From contig JAUWRQ010000102.1 of the NCBI GenBank assembly GCA_030610515.1, positions 1-5,499 of the forward strand: a stretch of DNA of 5,499 nt. The letters are read 5' to 3'. How positions within the stretch are numbered: position 1 is the stretch's first letter; every line of letters starts with the position of its first letter. Made by a program: the position numbers and the translations under genes. The notes under the pieces were generated by a model. It was not told the DNA's origin. It saw only the letters and a program-made list of their open reading frames with translations, and did not search any database. Shown one piece after another: positions 1 to 5,168 of this stretch. The DNA comes from Candidatus Eiseniibacteriota bacterium. GTDB taxonomy: Bacteria; Joyebacterota; Joyebacteria; Joyebacterales; Joyebacteraceae.

Positions 1-1
1 C

Positions 2-181
2 CCGATGGCCCTGTCACTCGGATACGGGATCGTGTTTGCGACCCTCATCACGCTCGTGCTCGTCCCGAGCCTCTATCTGCTGGTGGAGGATGTGCAGCGG
101 GAGTTCTCTCGCGTTGTCAGGCGACTGCGAGCGAGGGGCGGGCGTACCGCGGAGGGAGGGGGTGCCGGTGCGAACCCGTAG
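2..181 (+). CDS. RND-family efflux pump inner-membrane subunit, C-terminal fragment (5' end outside window)
   Basis: Only the last 59 codons are present, read in the frame entering at base 2 and ending at TAG 179-181. The peptide begins [20 protein letters not shown], continues [13 protein letters not shown], and then has a basic and Gly/Ala-rich cytoplasmic tail. The pattern G-x-x-F/V-A-T-L-x-T-L-x-x-V-P-x-L-Y, followed by an acidic residue pair, is the typical final transmembrane helix of AcrB/MexB-type (HAE1) RND transporters. These are inner-membrane proton antiporters working with a periplasmic adaptor and an outer-membrane channel. A hairpin terminator about 115 bp downstream separates this gene from the ABC operon, so it is probably the last gene of a separate efflux operon. 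Substrate class cannot be judged from this fragment. A heavy-metal RND (CusA type) is possible but less likely given the helix sequence. Confidence 0.85.
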   Translation, partial: PMALSLGYGIVFATLITLVLVPSLYLLVEDVQREFSRVVRRLRARGGRTAEGGGAGANP

Positions 182-294
182 CTGTCTGCTGGTCCGCCCG
201 GCCCAGCGATCTGTGGCGCGATAGTAGCGCTCGTGCGCGAACGCTCTGCAGATAGCTGAGCCGCCGCGCATCTCTGCCTGCGGTCTCATTGTAC

Positions 295-332
295 GAGCCG
301 CTCGGGCCTCACGGCCCGGGCGGTTCTTCGTT
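295..332 (+). terminator. rho-independent-type terminator after the RND gene
   Basis: The arms 298-308 (CCGCTCGGGCC) and 313-323 (GGCCCGGGCGG) pair over 11 bp with a single T-G wobble, closing a 4-nt TCAC loop. The 3' arm is followed by TTCTTCGTT, a short interrupted T tract that is weaker than in low-GC terminators. The position, about 115 bp after the RND stop and before the next promoter, fits termination of the upstream operon. Confidence 0.72.
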
Positions 333-370
333 GGCAGCGGGAGCCGATCTGCAGCCGGCTCTAAAGAGGT

Positions 371-405
371 AGCCCGGCGAGCCCGTGGCGGGCCCTCCTT
401 GGGCT
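371..405 (+). other. nested GC-rich hairpin upstream of the regulator
   Basis: The inner stem GCCCG (381-385) pairs with CGGGC (389-393) around a TGG loop. An outer stem AGCCC (371-375) pairs with GGGCT (401-405) across internal loops. A short pyrimidine run TTCTC follows. It could be a second, weaker terminator backing up the one at 295-332, or simply a product of GC-rich sequence. The stems are only 5 bp each, so confidence is low. Confidence 0.3.
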
Positions 406-425
406 TCTCAGGTGCATATCAGATT

Positions 426-443
426 ATTCAGTAACTACTGAAT
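426..443. promoter_or_regulatory. perfect palindrome, candidate operator of the GbsR/MarR regulator
   Basis: ATTCAGTA-AC-TACTGAAT is an exact inverted repeat with 8-bp arms and a 2-bp centre, in the AT-rich patch 85-68 bp before the regulator's start codon. Dimeric winged-helix regulators of the MarR/GbsR type bind palindromes of this size and commonly repress their own operon. The site lies just upstream of the -35 candidate at 452-457. It also overlaps an alternative weak promoter (TTGGGC 399-404, GATTAT 422-427) at its -10 and start point. The palindrome is seen directly; the assignment to this regulator is inference. Confidence 0.65.
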
Positions 444-451
444 GTTTTGAC

Positions 452-480
452 TTGACATGACATCACGGATCCGTCAGTAT
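452..480 (+). promoter_or_regulatory. candidate sigma-70-type promoter of the ABC operon
   Basis: TTGACA at 452-457 matches the -35 consensus exactly. After 17 bp comes CAGTAT (475-480), a poor -10 with 3 of 6 matches. The spacer contains a perfect 10-bp palindrome, ACGGATCCGT (465-474), abutting the -10, a plausible second regulator site. Transcription would begin near 487, giving a leader of about 24 nt before GTG 511. The upstream alternative (TTGGGC 399-404 with GATTAT 422-427) has a better -10 but a poor -35. Confidence 0.45.
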
Positions 481-498
481 CGTAGCTGTCAGGGCAAC

Positions 499-505
499 AA
501 GGAGG
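499..505 (+). promoter_or_regulatory. ribosome binding site that fixes the regulator start at GTG 511
   Basis: AAGGAGG is complementary to the 16S rRNA tail and stands 5 nt before GTG 511. The in-frame ATG at 457 has no purine-rich site before it and overlaps the TTGACA box, so the downstream GTG is preferred. Confidence 0.75.
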
Positions 506-510
506 CCGTT

Positions 511-996
511 GTGGAGGGAGAGAGGACGAACGCTGAGTTGAAGGACTACGTTGAGCGCTGGGGTATGCTGTTTGAGTTCCTTGGCGGGACTCGGATGATG
601 GGGAAGATCCTGGGCTGGCTGCTCGTGTGTGACCCGCCCGAGCAGTCGGCGAGCGACATCGCGAGGGCCGTGGGCGCGAGCGCGGGGACCGTCAGCACCA
701 CAACACGGGCTCTGCTGCAGGCGGCAATGATCGAACGGATAGGCGTCCCAGGGAAGAGGAGTGCCTACTTCCGCGTGCGGCCGGGGATGTGGGCGGACCT
801 ATTGAAGAGGCGGATGGAGTACGGCCGAACAATGGGACAGCTGGCAGAAGAGGGGCTGGGTCTCATCTCCGGCTCGGACGATGATGCTGCCCTTCGACTG
901 CGCGAGATCGGAAGCTACTGCCGGTTCGTCGAGTCCGAACTCCCGGTATTCGTCGCGCGTTGGGAGAAGGAGTGGGAGAAGGAGCGGAACGAATGA
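511..996 (+). CDS. GbsR/MarR-family winged-helix transcriptional regulator
   Basis: Probable DNA-binding repressor of this operon, 161 aa from GTG 511. The N-terminal region (residues 10-40) reads YVERWGMLFEFLGGTRMMGK and then ILGWLLVCDPPEQS, the signature opening of GbsR/MarR-type proteins. It is followed by a helix-turn-helix (about 46-72, SASDIARAVGASAGTVSTTT, recognition helix from about S57) and a wing (about 74-90, IERIGVPGKRSAYFRVRPG). The rest is helical and ends in a charged RWEKEWEKE segment suited to dimerisation. The start was chosen because AAGGAGG precedes GTG 511 at 5 nt and the family homology begins just after it; ATG 457 would add 18 unlike residues. The TGA overlaps the next gene's ATG (ATGA), so the two are probably translationally coupled and co-regulated. 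The inducer is unknown. GbsR and OpcR respond to choline, but members are diverse and nothing here points to choline. Confidence 0.88.
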   Translation: MEGERTNAELKDYVERWGMLFEFLGGTRMMGKILGWLLVCDPPEQSASDIARAVGASAGTVSTTTRALLQAAMIERIGVPGKRSAYFRVRPGMWADLLKRRMEYGRTMGQLAEEGLGLISGSDDDAALRLREIGSYCRFVESELPVFVARWEKEWEKERNE

Positions 997-1844
997 TGAC
1001 TCGCGAGCGCGTGACACGAATTGCTCGCCAGGCTGCACTGGTCCTTCTCGCGGCGCTGTGCTTGGCGGCATCGGTTGCAGCCGAGACCGAATCGCCGTTG
1101 CCGGGGAATCTCGCGGCGGGGACCACGGAGTCGCCGGACGAGTCGCAGCTCGCCGGAGCGCCGCCGAGCGCCGCGGGCCTCCTGAGGGGAATGGACGAGC
1201 TCTTCGAGTCCACCGGAACGACAGCCCGTGTCGAGATCACTGTGGTGACACCGAAGAAGACGCGAACGATGCGCATGCGGTTCTGGAGCAAGGACGACGA
1301 CCACGCCCTGATGATCATCGACGCTCCGCCGCGGGATGCGGGCACCGCCACTCTCAGGGTGGGCGAGAACCTGTGGAACTACCTGCCGAAGATATCGCGG
1401 ACGATCCGCGTTCCCCCCTCGATGATGATGGGCTCATGGATGGGGAGCGACCTGACGAACGACGACATCGTGCGGGAATCGTCGTTGGAAGAGGACTACG
1501 ACTCGAAGGTCGTCGGGCGCTGTGAGGACCCGCCGGGCTGGACGGTGCGGCTGGACGCGAAACCGGACGCGGTCGGGCTGTGGAGTCGCGTGGACGTTGT
1601 GTTCGATTTCGACACCGGCCTTCCCGTGATGTCGCAGTCTTTCGACAGGAAGGGGAGGCTCTCGCGGACGATGCTCTTCGAGGACGTGCAGGAGATGGGT
1701 GGAAGGACGGTGCCGACGGTCATGACCATCGTGCCCGAGCGCGAGGAAGGGCGGCGCACCGAGTTCCGGTACCTGAGCGTGGAGTTCGACGTCAAGCTCT
1801 CCGACGACATGTTCAGTCTGGCGCGACTTGAGCGGTCTCACTAG
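993..1844 (+). CDS. secreted LolA-like (outer membrane lipoprotein-sorting family) protein
   Basis: Predicted periplasmic carrier, 283 aa from ATG 993. AAGGAG (979-984) lies 8 nt upstream; ATG 996 is an alternative start. Residues 1-30 form a Sec signal peptide: basic RERVTRIAR, then hydrophobic QAALVLLAALCLAASVAA, with cleavage likely after A30. C23 is not in a good lipobox because a Leu precedes it, so a soluble product is likelier than a lipoprotein. Residues 31-62 are a Pro/Ser/Glu-rich linker. The folded domain from about 65 to 283 carries the family hallmarks GTATLRVGENLWNYLPKISR (117-136), IRVPPSMM and MGSDLTNDDI (150-159), typical of the LolA_like family (COG2834). LolA proteins hold acyl chains in a half-barrel and pass lipoproteins to the outer membrane; this subfamily often sits beside RND or ABC exporters, and its cargo is mostly unproven. 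Its place directly before the permeases suggests it accepts or donates their substrate. Confidence 0.87.
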   Translation: MMTRERVTRIARQAALVLLAALCLAASVAAETESPLPGNLAAGTTESPDESQLAGAPPSAAGLLRGMDELFESTGTTARVEITVVTPKKTRTMRMRFWSKDDDHALMIIDAPPRDAGTATLRVGENLWNYLPKISRTIRVPPSMMMGSWMGSDLTNDDIVRESSLEEDYDSKVVGRCEDPPGWTVRLDAKPDAVGLWSRVDVVFDFDTGLPVMSQSFDRKGRLSRTMLFEDVQEMGGRTVPTVMTIVPEREEGRRTEFRYLSVEFDVKLSDDMFSLARLERSH

Positions 1845-1850
1845 GACGAC

Positions 1851-1871
1851 TCGCGGCCGAACGGGCCGCGA
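1851..1871 (+). other. intercistronic GC-rich hairpin before the first permease
   Basis: TCGCGGCC (1851-1858) and GGCCGCGA (1864-1871) are exact reverse complements around a 5-nt GAACG loop. It fills most of the 43-bp gap between the LolA-like gene and the first permease. No T tract follows; instead its 3' arm runs into the purine-rich AGAGGG (1872-1877) that serves as the permease ribosome binding site. It therefore looks like an mRNA stability, processing or translation-tuning element rather than a terminator. Confidence 0.6.
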
Positions 1872-1887
1872 AGAGGGATGATTCGAG

Positions 1888-3126
1888 ATGGCAGCCCCGA
1901 GCACACTCCGAATCGCGTGGCGCAACCTGGGCAGGAACCGGAAGCGCTCTCTGCTCGCGCTGAGCGCGATCGCCATCGGCCAGTTCGCCTTCCTCGCGGT
2001 AGCGGCTCTCATGAACGGGTACGGCGACGACTTCCTCAACTCCGTGACCGGACCGTTGGTGGGGCACATCCAGGTTCACCCGCACGAGTGGCGCGACGAG
2101 CGTTCCATCGACCTCGTGATGAATGACGTCGACGCAATGCTCGCTGAGATCCGGAGTGACCCCGATGTGGCGCACGCCTCGGCCCGCATCTACGCTCCGG
2201 TGCTCGCGGCGCTCACGGAAGACGGGTTCATGAGCGTCGTCGTGGGTATCGATCCGGAGGCGGAGACGCACGATTCGGGGCTCCTGCCTGCGGGCACCCC
2301 GCGGGGCTCACTGGGCGATGGGAGCGTGCTGGTCGGGCGCGGCTTCGCGCGGAGGTACGACATCGTGCCCGGCATGGAACTCGCCGTTGTCGGGCAGGAC
2401 GTCGACGGCTCGATAGCGAGTGGGCTCTTCACTGTGGCGGACTCCGTCGCATCTTCGGTCGAGATCGTCAACAACCTCGGTATCGTGATGACGCTGGACG
2501 ACGCGCGCGATCTTCTCGCGATGTCCGAAGACGCCCACGAGATCGTCATCCACGTTCGGAATAGCGACGTGATAGACGACACGGTGTCACGGCTGTCGGC
2601 GGCCCCAACCCTCGCCGAGCTGGAGGTGCTTCCATGGAGGGAAGTGGTCCCGCAGATCGTTGCGATGATAGGGATGATAGACGCCTTTCTCATGATCATC
2701 CTGGGCGTTGTCTTCATCGCCGCTGCTGCCGGCATCGCCAACACGATGCTGATGTCCACGTTCGAGCGAACGCACGAGTTCGGGATGCTGCTTTCGCTCG
2801 GCTGCGGTCCCGGGCGGCTCGCCCGGATGATCACGGTCGAGGCCGTGATACTCGGACTCGTCGGTGTCGGCATCGGAAGCGCACTGGGCCTGGTCTTCCT
2901 TCTCGTCACGTCGCAGACGGGGCTCGACTACGCCGCTCTGGGCGGTGGAGACACGTATGAAGTTGCGTTCAAGGGGCTCCAGATGGCAACGCTCGTGCAC
3001 CCCAGGCTGTACGTGAGCGATGTCGCGGCCGGCGTGGTCGCCGTCTTCTTGACCTCGCTCCTTTCTGTCATCTGGCCGATCGTCCGGATAGTTCGTCTGG
3101 AGCCCATGGAGGCGATGCGAACATGA
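1888..3126 (+). CDS. ABC transporter permease, FtsX/LolC-E/MacB type (permease 1)
   Basis: Inner-membrane subunit, 412 aa, close to the roughly 400-aa size of LolC and LolE. The topology is the standard four-helix one: TM1 about 21-42 after the basic WRNLGRNRKR cytoplasmic start, a large periplasmic domain (about 43-255, MacB_PCD type), then TM2 about 256-283, TM3 about 315-340 and TM4 about 378-400. The coupling region after TM2 reads STFERTHEFGMLLSLGCGPG (290-309), the FtsX-domain pattern E-R-x-x-E-x-G-x-L-x-x-L-G. The C-terminus, RLEPMEAMRT, matches the family's P-x-E-A-L/M-R ending. Such permeases do not form a channel; they transmit ATPase motion to the periplasm to extract or push substrates. 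ATG 1888 is preceded by AGAGGG at about 10 nt. The stop overlaps the next gene (ATGA), implying coupled synthesis of a heterodimer. A macrolide or antimicrobial-peptide exporter role cannot be excluded. Confidence 0.9.
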   Translation: MAAPSTLRIAWRNLGRNRKRSLLALSAIAIGQFAFLAVAALMNGYGDDFLNSVTGPLVGHIQVHPHEWRDERSIDLVMNDVDAMLAEIRSDPDVAHASARIYAPVLAALTEDGFMSVVVGIDPEAETHDSGLLPAGTPRGSLGDGSVLVGRGFARRYDIVPGMELAVVGQDVDGSIASGLFTVADSVASSVEIVNNLGIVMTLDDARDLLAMSEDAHEIVIHVRNSDVIDDTVSRLSAAPTLAELEVLPWREVVPQIVAMIGMIDAFLMIILGVVFIAAAAGIANTMLMSTFERTHEFGMLLSLGCGPGRLARMITVEAVILGLVGVGIGSALGLVFLLVTSQTGLDYAALGGGDTYEVAFKGLQMATLVHPRLYVSDVAAGVVAVFLTSLLSVIWPIVRIVRLEPMEAMRT

Positions 3127-4364
3127 GAGTCCCGCTCTTAGCCAAGTTCGCCGTCCGCACCATGGGGAGAAACGTCCGCAGGACGTTCCTTTCGGTCATC
3201 GGCGTGGGCGTCGGCTGCGCCATCGCGATCTTCATGACGGCCCTGACGATGGGCAGCGGCGAGATGCGGGTCAGGGCCATCGCCGAGTCCGGGTTCGGAC
3301 ACCTGCGCATCGTTCCCGGCGGCTGGGAGAGGACACGAGACAACGACCTGAGGCTCGCGGACTGGCGGGCCGAGCTCGCGGCGACGCGGTCTATGGACGG
3401 CGTGAGATCGGCGACTCCCCACGCTCGGACGACGGCACTTCTGGCGTTCGGTACGCGGGTCACCGGCCTCGAGATGCTCGGTGTCGATCCCGAGGCCGAG
3501 TTCGCAATGAACCGGATTGTCAGGATGATCAGCGAGGGTCGATACCTCGAGCCATCGGACCGTGACGTGACCGTCATCGGCCACACGGTTGCGGACCGTC
3601 TCGAGGTGGAGCTGGACGACGACCTTCTGCTGACGGTCGTCGGGAAGGACGGCGAGATGGAGTACGCGATGCTCCGGATCGTCGGCATAGTGAACACGGG
3701 CGTCAAGGACATCGACGGCACGATATGTCACGTGACGCTCGACGACATGGCCGGGCTGACGGGGCTTGAGGGCGCGGGGGAAATCACGGTGATGCTTGAC
3801 GATCCGGGCATCCTCGAGGACGCGGCTTCACGACTGAAGTCGCTCATCCTGGGCGGCGGCGACGTGCTGACCTGGAAAGAGATCCTGCCCGATCAGGGAG
3901 GTGACTCCGAGAGCGACAAGGCGTTCATGGATCTCCTGTCCGGCATCGTGGTGGTTGTGGTCGTCTTAGGGATAGCCGGCGCACAGCTGACCGCAATACT
4001 CGAGCGCAGGCGTGAGCTTGCAGTGCTCATCGCGCTCGGGATGAAGGACGGGCAGCTGGTCGGTCTCATTTTCCTCGAGGCCGTCGTGATGGGTGTCCTC
4101 GGGGCGGTCGCCGGACTCCTGATCTCGACGCCGCTCGTGCGCTACACGGCAACCACGGGAATCGACCTCACCAATCTGATGGGAGGGGAATTCTCAATCT
4201 CCGGTGTCCTCTTGGATCCCGTGATGTACTCCGACATGGGACCGTGGATGATCCCCCTCGCTTTTCTGATCGGGCTGGTCTCAATGCTCCTCGCCGGAAT
4301 ATACCCCGCGTGGTTCGCGCTGAGGATCGATCCGACATCTGCTCTGAGTCTGAGGGAGGCGTAG
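3123..4364 (+). CDS. ABC transporter permease, FtsX/LolC-E/MacB type (permease 2)
   Basis: Partner inner-membrane subunit, 413 aa, whose ATG overlaps the stop of permease 1. Topology is again four helices: TM1 about 21-42, a periplasmic domain of about 43-267, TM2 about 268-292 (with the unbroken valine run SGIVVVVVVLGIAG), TM3 about 313-336 and TM4 about 373-397. The coupling segment ERRRELAVLIALGMKDGQL (294-312) and the end RIDPTSALSLREA are family-typical. It shares colinear landmarks with permease 1: R12, GRN 15-17, R20, G[IV]DPEAE at 120-126, and a T-G-x-D loop at about 344-348. The pair probably arose by duplication and forms a LolC/LolE-like heterodimer. Its periplasmic domain has the usual segment VVGKDGEMEYAMLRIVGIVN with an adjacent TGVKDID, which is less regular in permease 1. 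Which copy contacts the LolA-like protein is unknown. Confidence 0.9.
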   Translation: MRVPLLAKFAVRTMGRNVRRTFLSVIGVGVGCAIAIFMTALTMGSGEMRVRAIAESGFGHLRIVPGGWERTRDNDLRLADWRAELAATRSMDGVRSATPHARTTALLAFGTRVTGLEMLGVDPEAEFAMNRIVRMISEGRYLEPSDRDVTVIGHTVADRLEVELDDDLLLTVVGKDGEMEYAMLRIVGIVNTGVKDIDGTICHVTLDDMAGLTGLEGAGEITVMLDDPGILEDAASRLKSLILGGGDVLTWKEILPDQGGDSESDKAFMDLLSGIVVVVVVLGIAGAQLTAILERRRELAVLIALGMKDGQLVGLIFLEAVVMGVLGAVAGLLISTPLVRYTATTGIDLTNLMGGEFSISGVLLDPVMYSDMGPWMIPLAFLIGLVSMLLAGIYPAWFALRIDPTSALSLREA

Positions 4365-4366
4365 TG

Positions 4367-5086
4367 ATGAACGACGTTCTGGTTGACGTCCGGGATGTCC
4401 GGAAGGATTTCCATGTAGGCAAGATCACGGTCAACGCTCTCAGGGGGCTCGACCTCGAGGTGAGGAAGGGGGACTTCCTCGCGATCGTCGGCCCGAGCGG
4501 CAGCGGGAAGACCACGCTGTTGAATCTGATCGGAGCGCTCGACGTGGCGACGGGTGGAGCGGTGAGCGTGTTCGGTCAGGATCTCTCGGCTCTCAGTCGA
4601 AGGCGAAGGGCGCACCTTCGTCTGATGTCGCTCGGCTTCGTGTTCCAGGCCTACAACCTCGTACCCGTGCTGACGGCGCTCGAGAACGTCGAGTTCGTCC
4701 TCGAGCTTCAGGGTGCGGGCGGAGAGCGGCGCGAGACAGCGATGTCCGTTCTCGACGAACTCTCCCTCGGGGAACTCTCGAGCCGCAGACCTAACGAGCT
4801 CTCTGGAGGCCAGCAGCAGAGAGTAGCGGTCGCCCGGGCCGTCGCGGCGAAGCCCAGGCTTGTTCTGGCGGACGAGCCAACAGCCAACCTGGACAGCGAG
4901 AATGCGGAAGCGCTGCTCAGGATGATGAGGGCGCTCCGAGACGAGCACGACATGACGTTCATCTTCTCCACGCACGATCCCCTCGTCATGTCCTATGCCT
5001 CGAGAGTGGTAACACTGCGCGACGGAAAGGTCATAAGCGACGAGCAGAAGAACAGCGGTCCGGACGAGCATCGCAGGGTGAACTAG
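4367..5086 (+). CDS. ABC transporter ATP-binding protein (LolD/MacB-class ATPase)
   Basis: Cytoplasmic ATPase driving the permease pair; 239 aa, near the 233 aa of LolD. All catalytic motifs are intact: Walker A GPSGSGKTT (42-50), Q-loop Q94 within GFVFQAYNLVPVLTALENVE, signature LSGGQQQRVAVARA (145-158), Walker B LVLADE (165-170) with catalytic E170, D-loop NLD (174-176) and H-loop H203. The FQxxNLVPxLTALENV segment is characteristic of the COG1136 class that partners FtsX-type permeases; it does not discriminate LolD from MacB or LptDF-like ATPases. ATG 4367 follows AGGGAGG (4353-4359) at 7 nt and lies 2 nt after the permease 2 stop. A GTG at 4364, overlapping that stop, is in frame but less well spaced. 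A longer in-frame reading from ATG 4244 would only overlap permease 2. The C-terminal tail (about 225-239) is hydrophilic. Confidence 0.95.
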   Translation: MNDVLVDVRDVRKDFHVGKITVNALRGLDLEVRKGDFLAIVGPSGSGKTTLLNLIGALDVATGGAVSVFGQDLSALSRRRRAHLRLMSLGFVFQAYNLVPVLTALENVEFVLELQGAGGERRETAMSVLDELSLGELSSRRPNELSGGQQQRVAVARAVAAKPRLVLADEPTANLDSENAEALLRMMRALRDEHDMTFIFSTHDPLVMSYASRVVTLRDGKVISDEQKNSGPDEHRRVN

Positions 5087-5113
5087 GTCGACAGCGGTGT
5101 TGCGCCCGTCGAC

Positions 5114-5161
5114 GGAGTCGGAGGTGGAGGTGGAGGTGGAAGTGGAAGTGGAGTCGGAGGT
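5114..5161 (+). repeat. hexanucleotide tandem repeat of GGAGGT-like units ahead of the last gene
   Basis: There are eight contiguous 6-bp units: GGAGTC, three GGAGGT, two GGAAGT, GGAGTC, GGAGGT. It occupies most of the second half of the 82-bp gap between the ATPase and the last gene. Four units are full Shine-Dalgarno cores, and the last one is the natural ribosome binding site of GTG 5169. The repeat is also open in the frame of that gene, where it would encode alternating Glu and Val, but the preferred start lies after it. Two GTCGAC palindromes (5087-5092 and 5108-5113) flank the stretch before it. Confidence 0.85.
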
Positions 5162-5163
5162 GA
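5156..5163 (+). promoter_or_regulatory. strong ribosome binding site for the last gene
   Basis: GGAGGTGA is an 8-nt exact match to the extended Shine-Dalgarno (complement of the 16S 3' end), with 8 nt between GGAGG and GTG 5169. It forms the last unit of the hexamer repeat and decides the start. Confidence 0.7.
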
Positions 5164-5168
5164 CTACC

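Larger units (their letters stand above)
182..510. other. intergenic control region between the RND gene and the ABC operon
   Basis: This 329-bp stretch has no convincing gene. The first part (182-290) shows no clear signal. It then holds a terminator-like hairpin, a second GC-rich hairpin, a locally AT-richer patch from about 413 to 450, an 18-bp palindrome, a promoter candidate and the ribosome binding site of the regulator gene. Each is listed separately. The drop in GC around 413-450 against GC-rich surroundings is what one expects at a promoter. Confidence 0.7.

Noticed and set aside
14..289. 91-codon minus-strand frame over the RND tail and intergenic region
   Set aside because: It overlaps the RND C-terminus antisense, is Arg-rich and resembles no family I know.
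960..992. Upstream ATG 960 as start of the LolA-like gene
   Set aside because: It would overlap the regulator by 37 bp and put an acidic, Gly-rich stretch before the signal peptide. ATG 993 has AAGGAG at 8 nt and gives a standard Sec signal.
2..996. RND pump as part of the same operon as the ABC genes
   Set aside because: A good terminator hairpin at 295-332, a 329-bp gap and a separate promoter and operator region lie between them.
881..1525. 214-codon + strand frame across the regulator and LolA-like genes
   Set aside because: It is Arg/Gly-rich with no recognisable domain, and overlaps two well-supported genes in another frame.
2190..2909. 239-codon minus-strand frame within permease 1
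   Set aside because: Ser/Thr/Arg-rich composition with no domain; it is the shadow of a clear permease gene.
4244..4366. ATG 4244 as start of the ATPase gene
   Set aside because: It would overlap permease 2 by 121 bp and add about 41 residues unlike ABC ATPases. ATG 4367 has AGGGAGG at 7 nt.
5087..5113. GTCGAC ... GTCGAC as a terminator hairpin after the ATPase gene
   Set aside because: The stem is only 6 bp with a 15-nt loop and no T tract; purine repeats follow. It is more likely chance, and it leaves read-through into the last gene plausible.
5114..5161. Hexamer array as a CRISPR or mobile-element end
   Set aside because: The units are 6 bp with no spacers, and there are no cas, integrase or transposase genes or terminal inverted repeats in the window.
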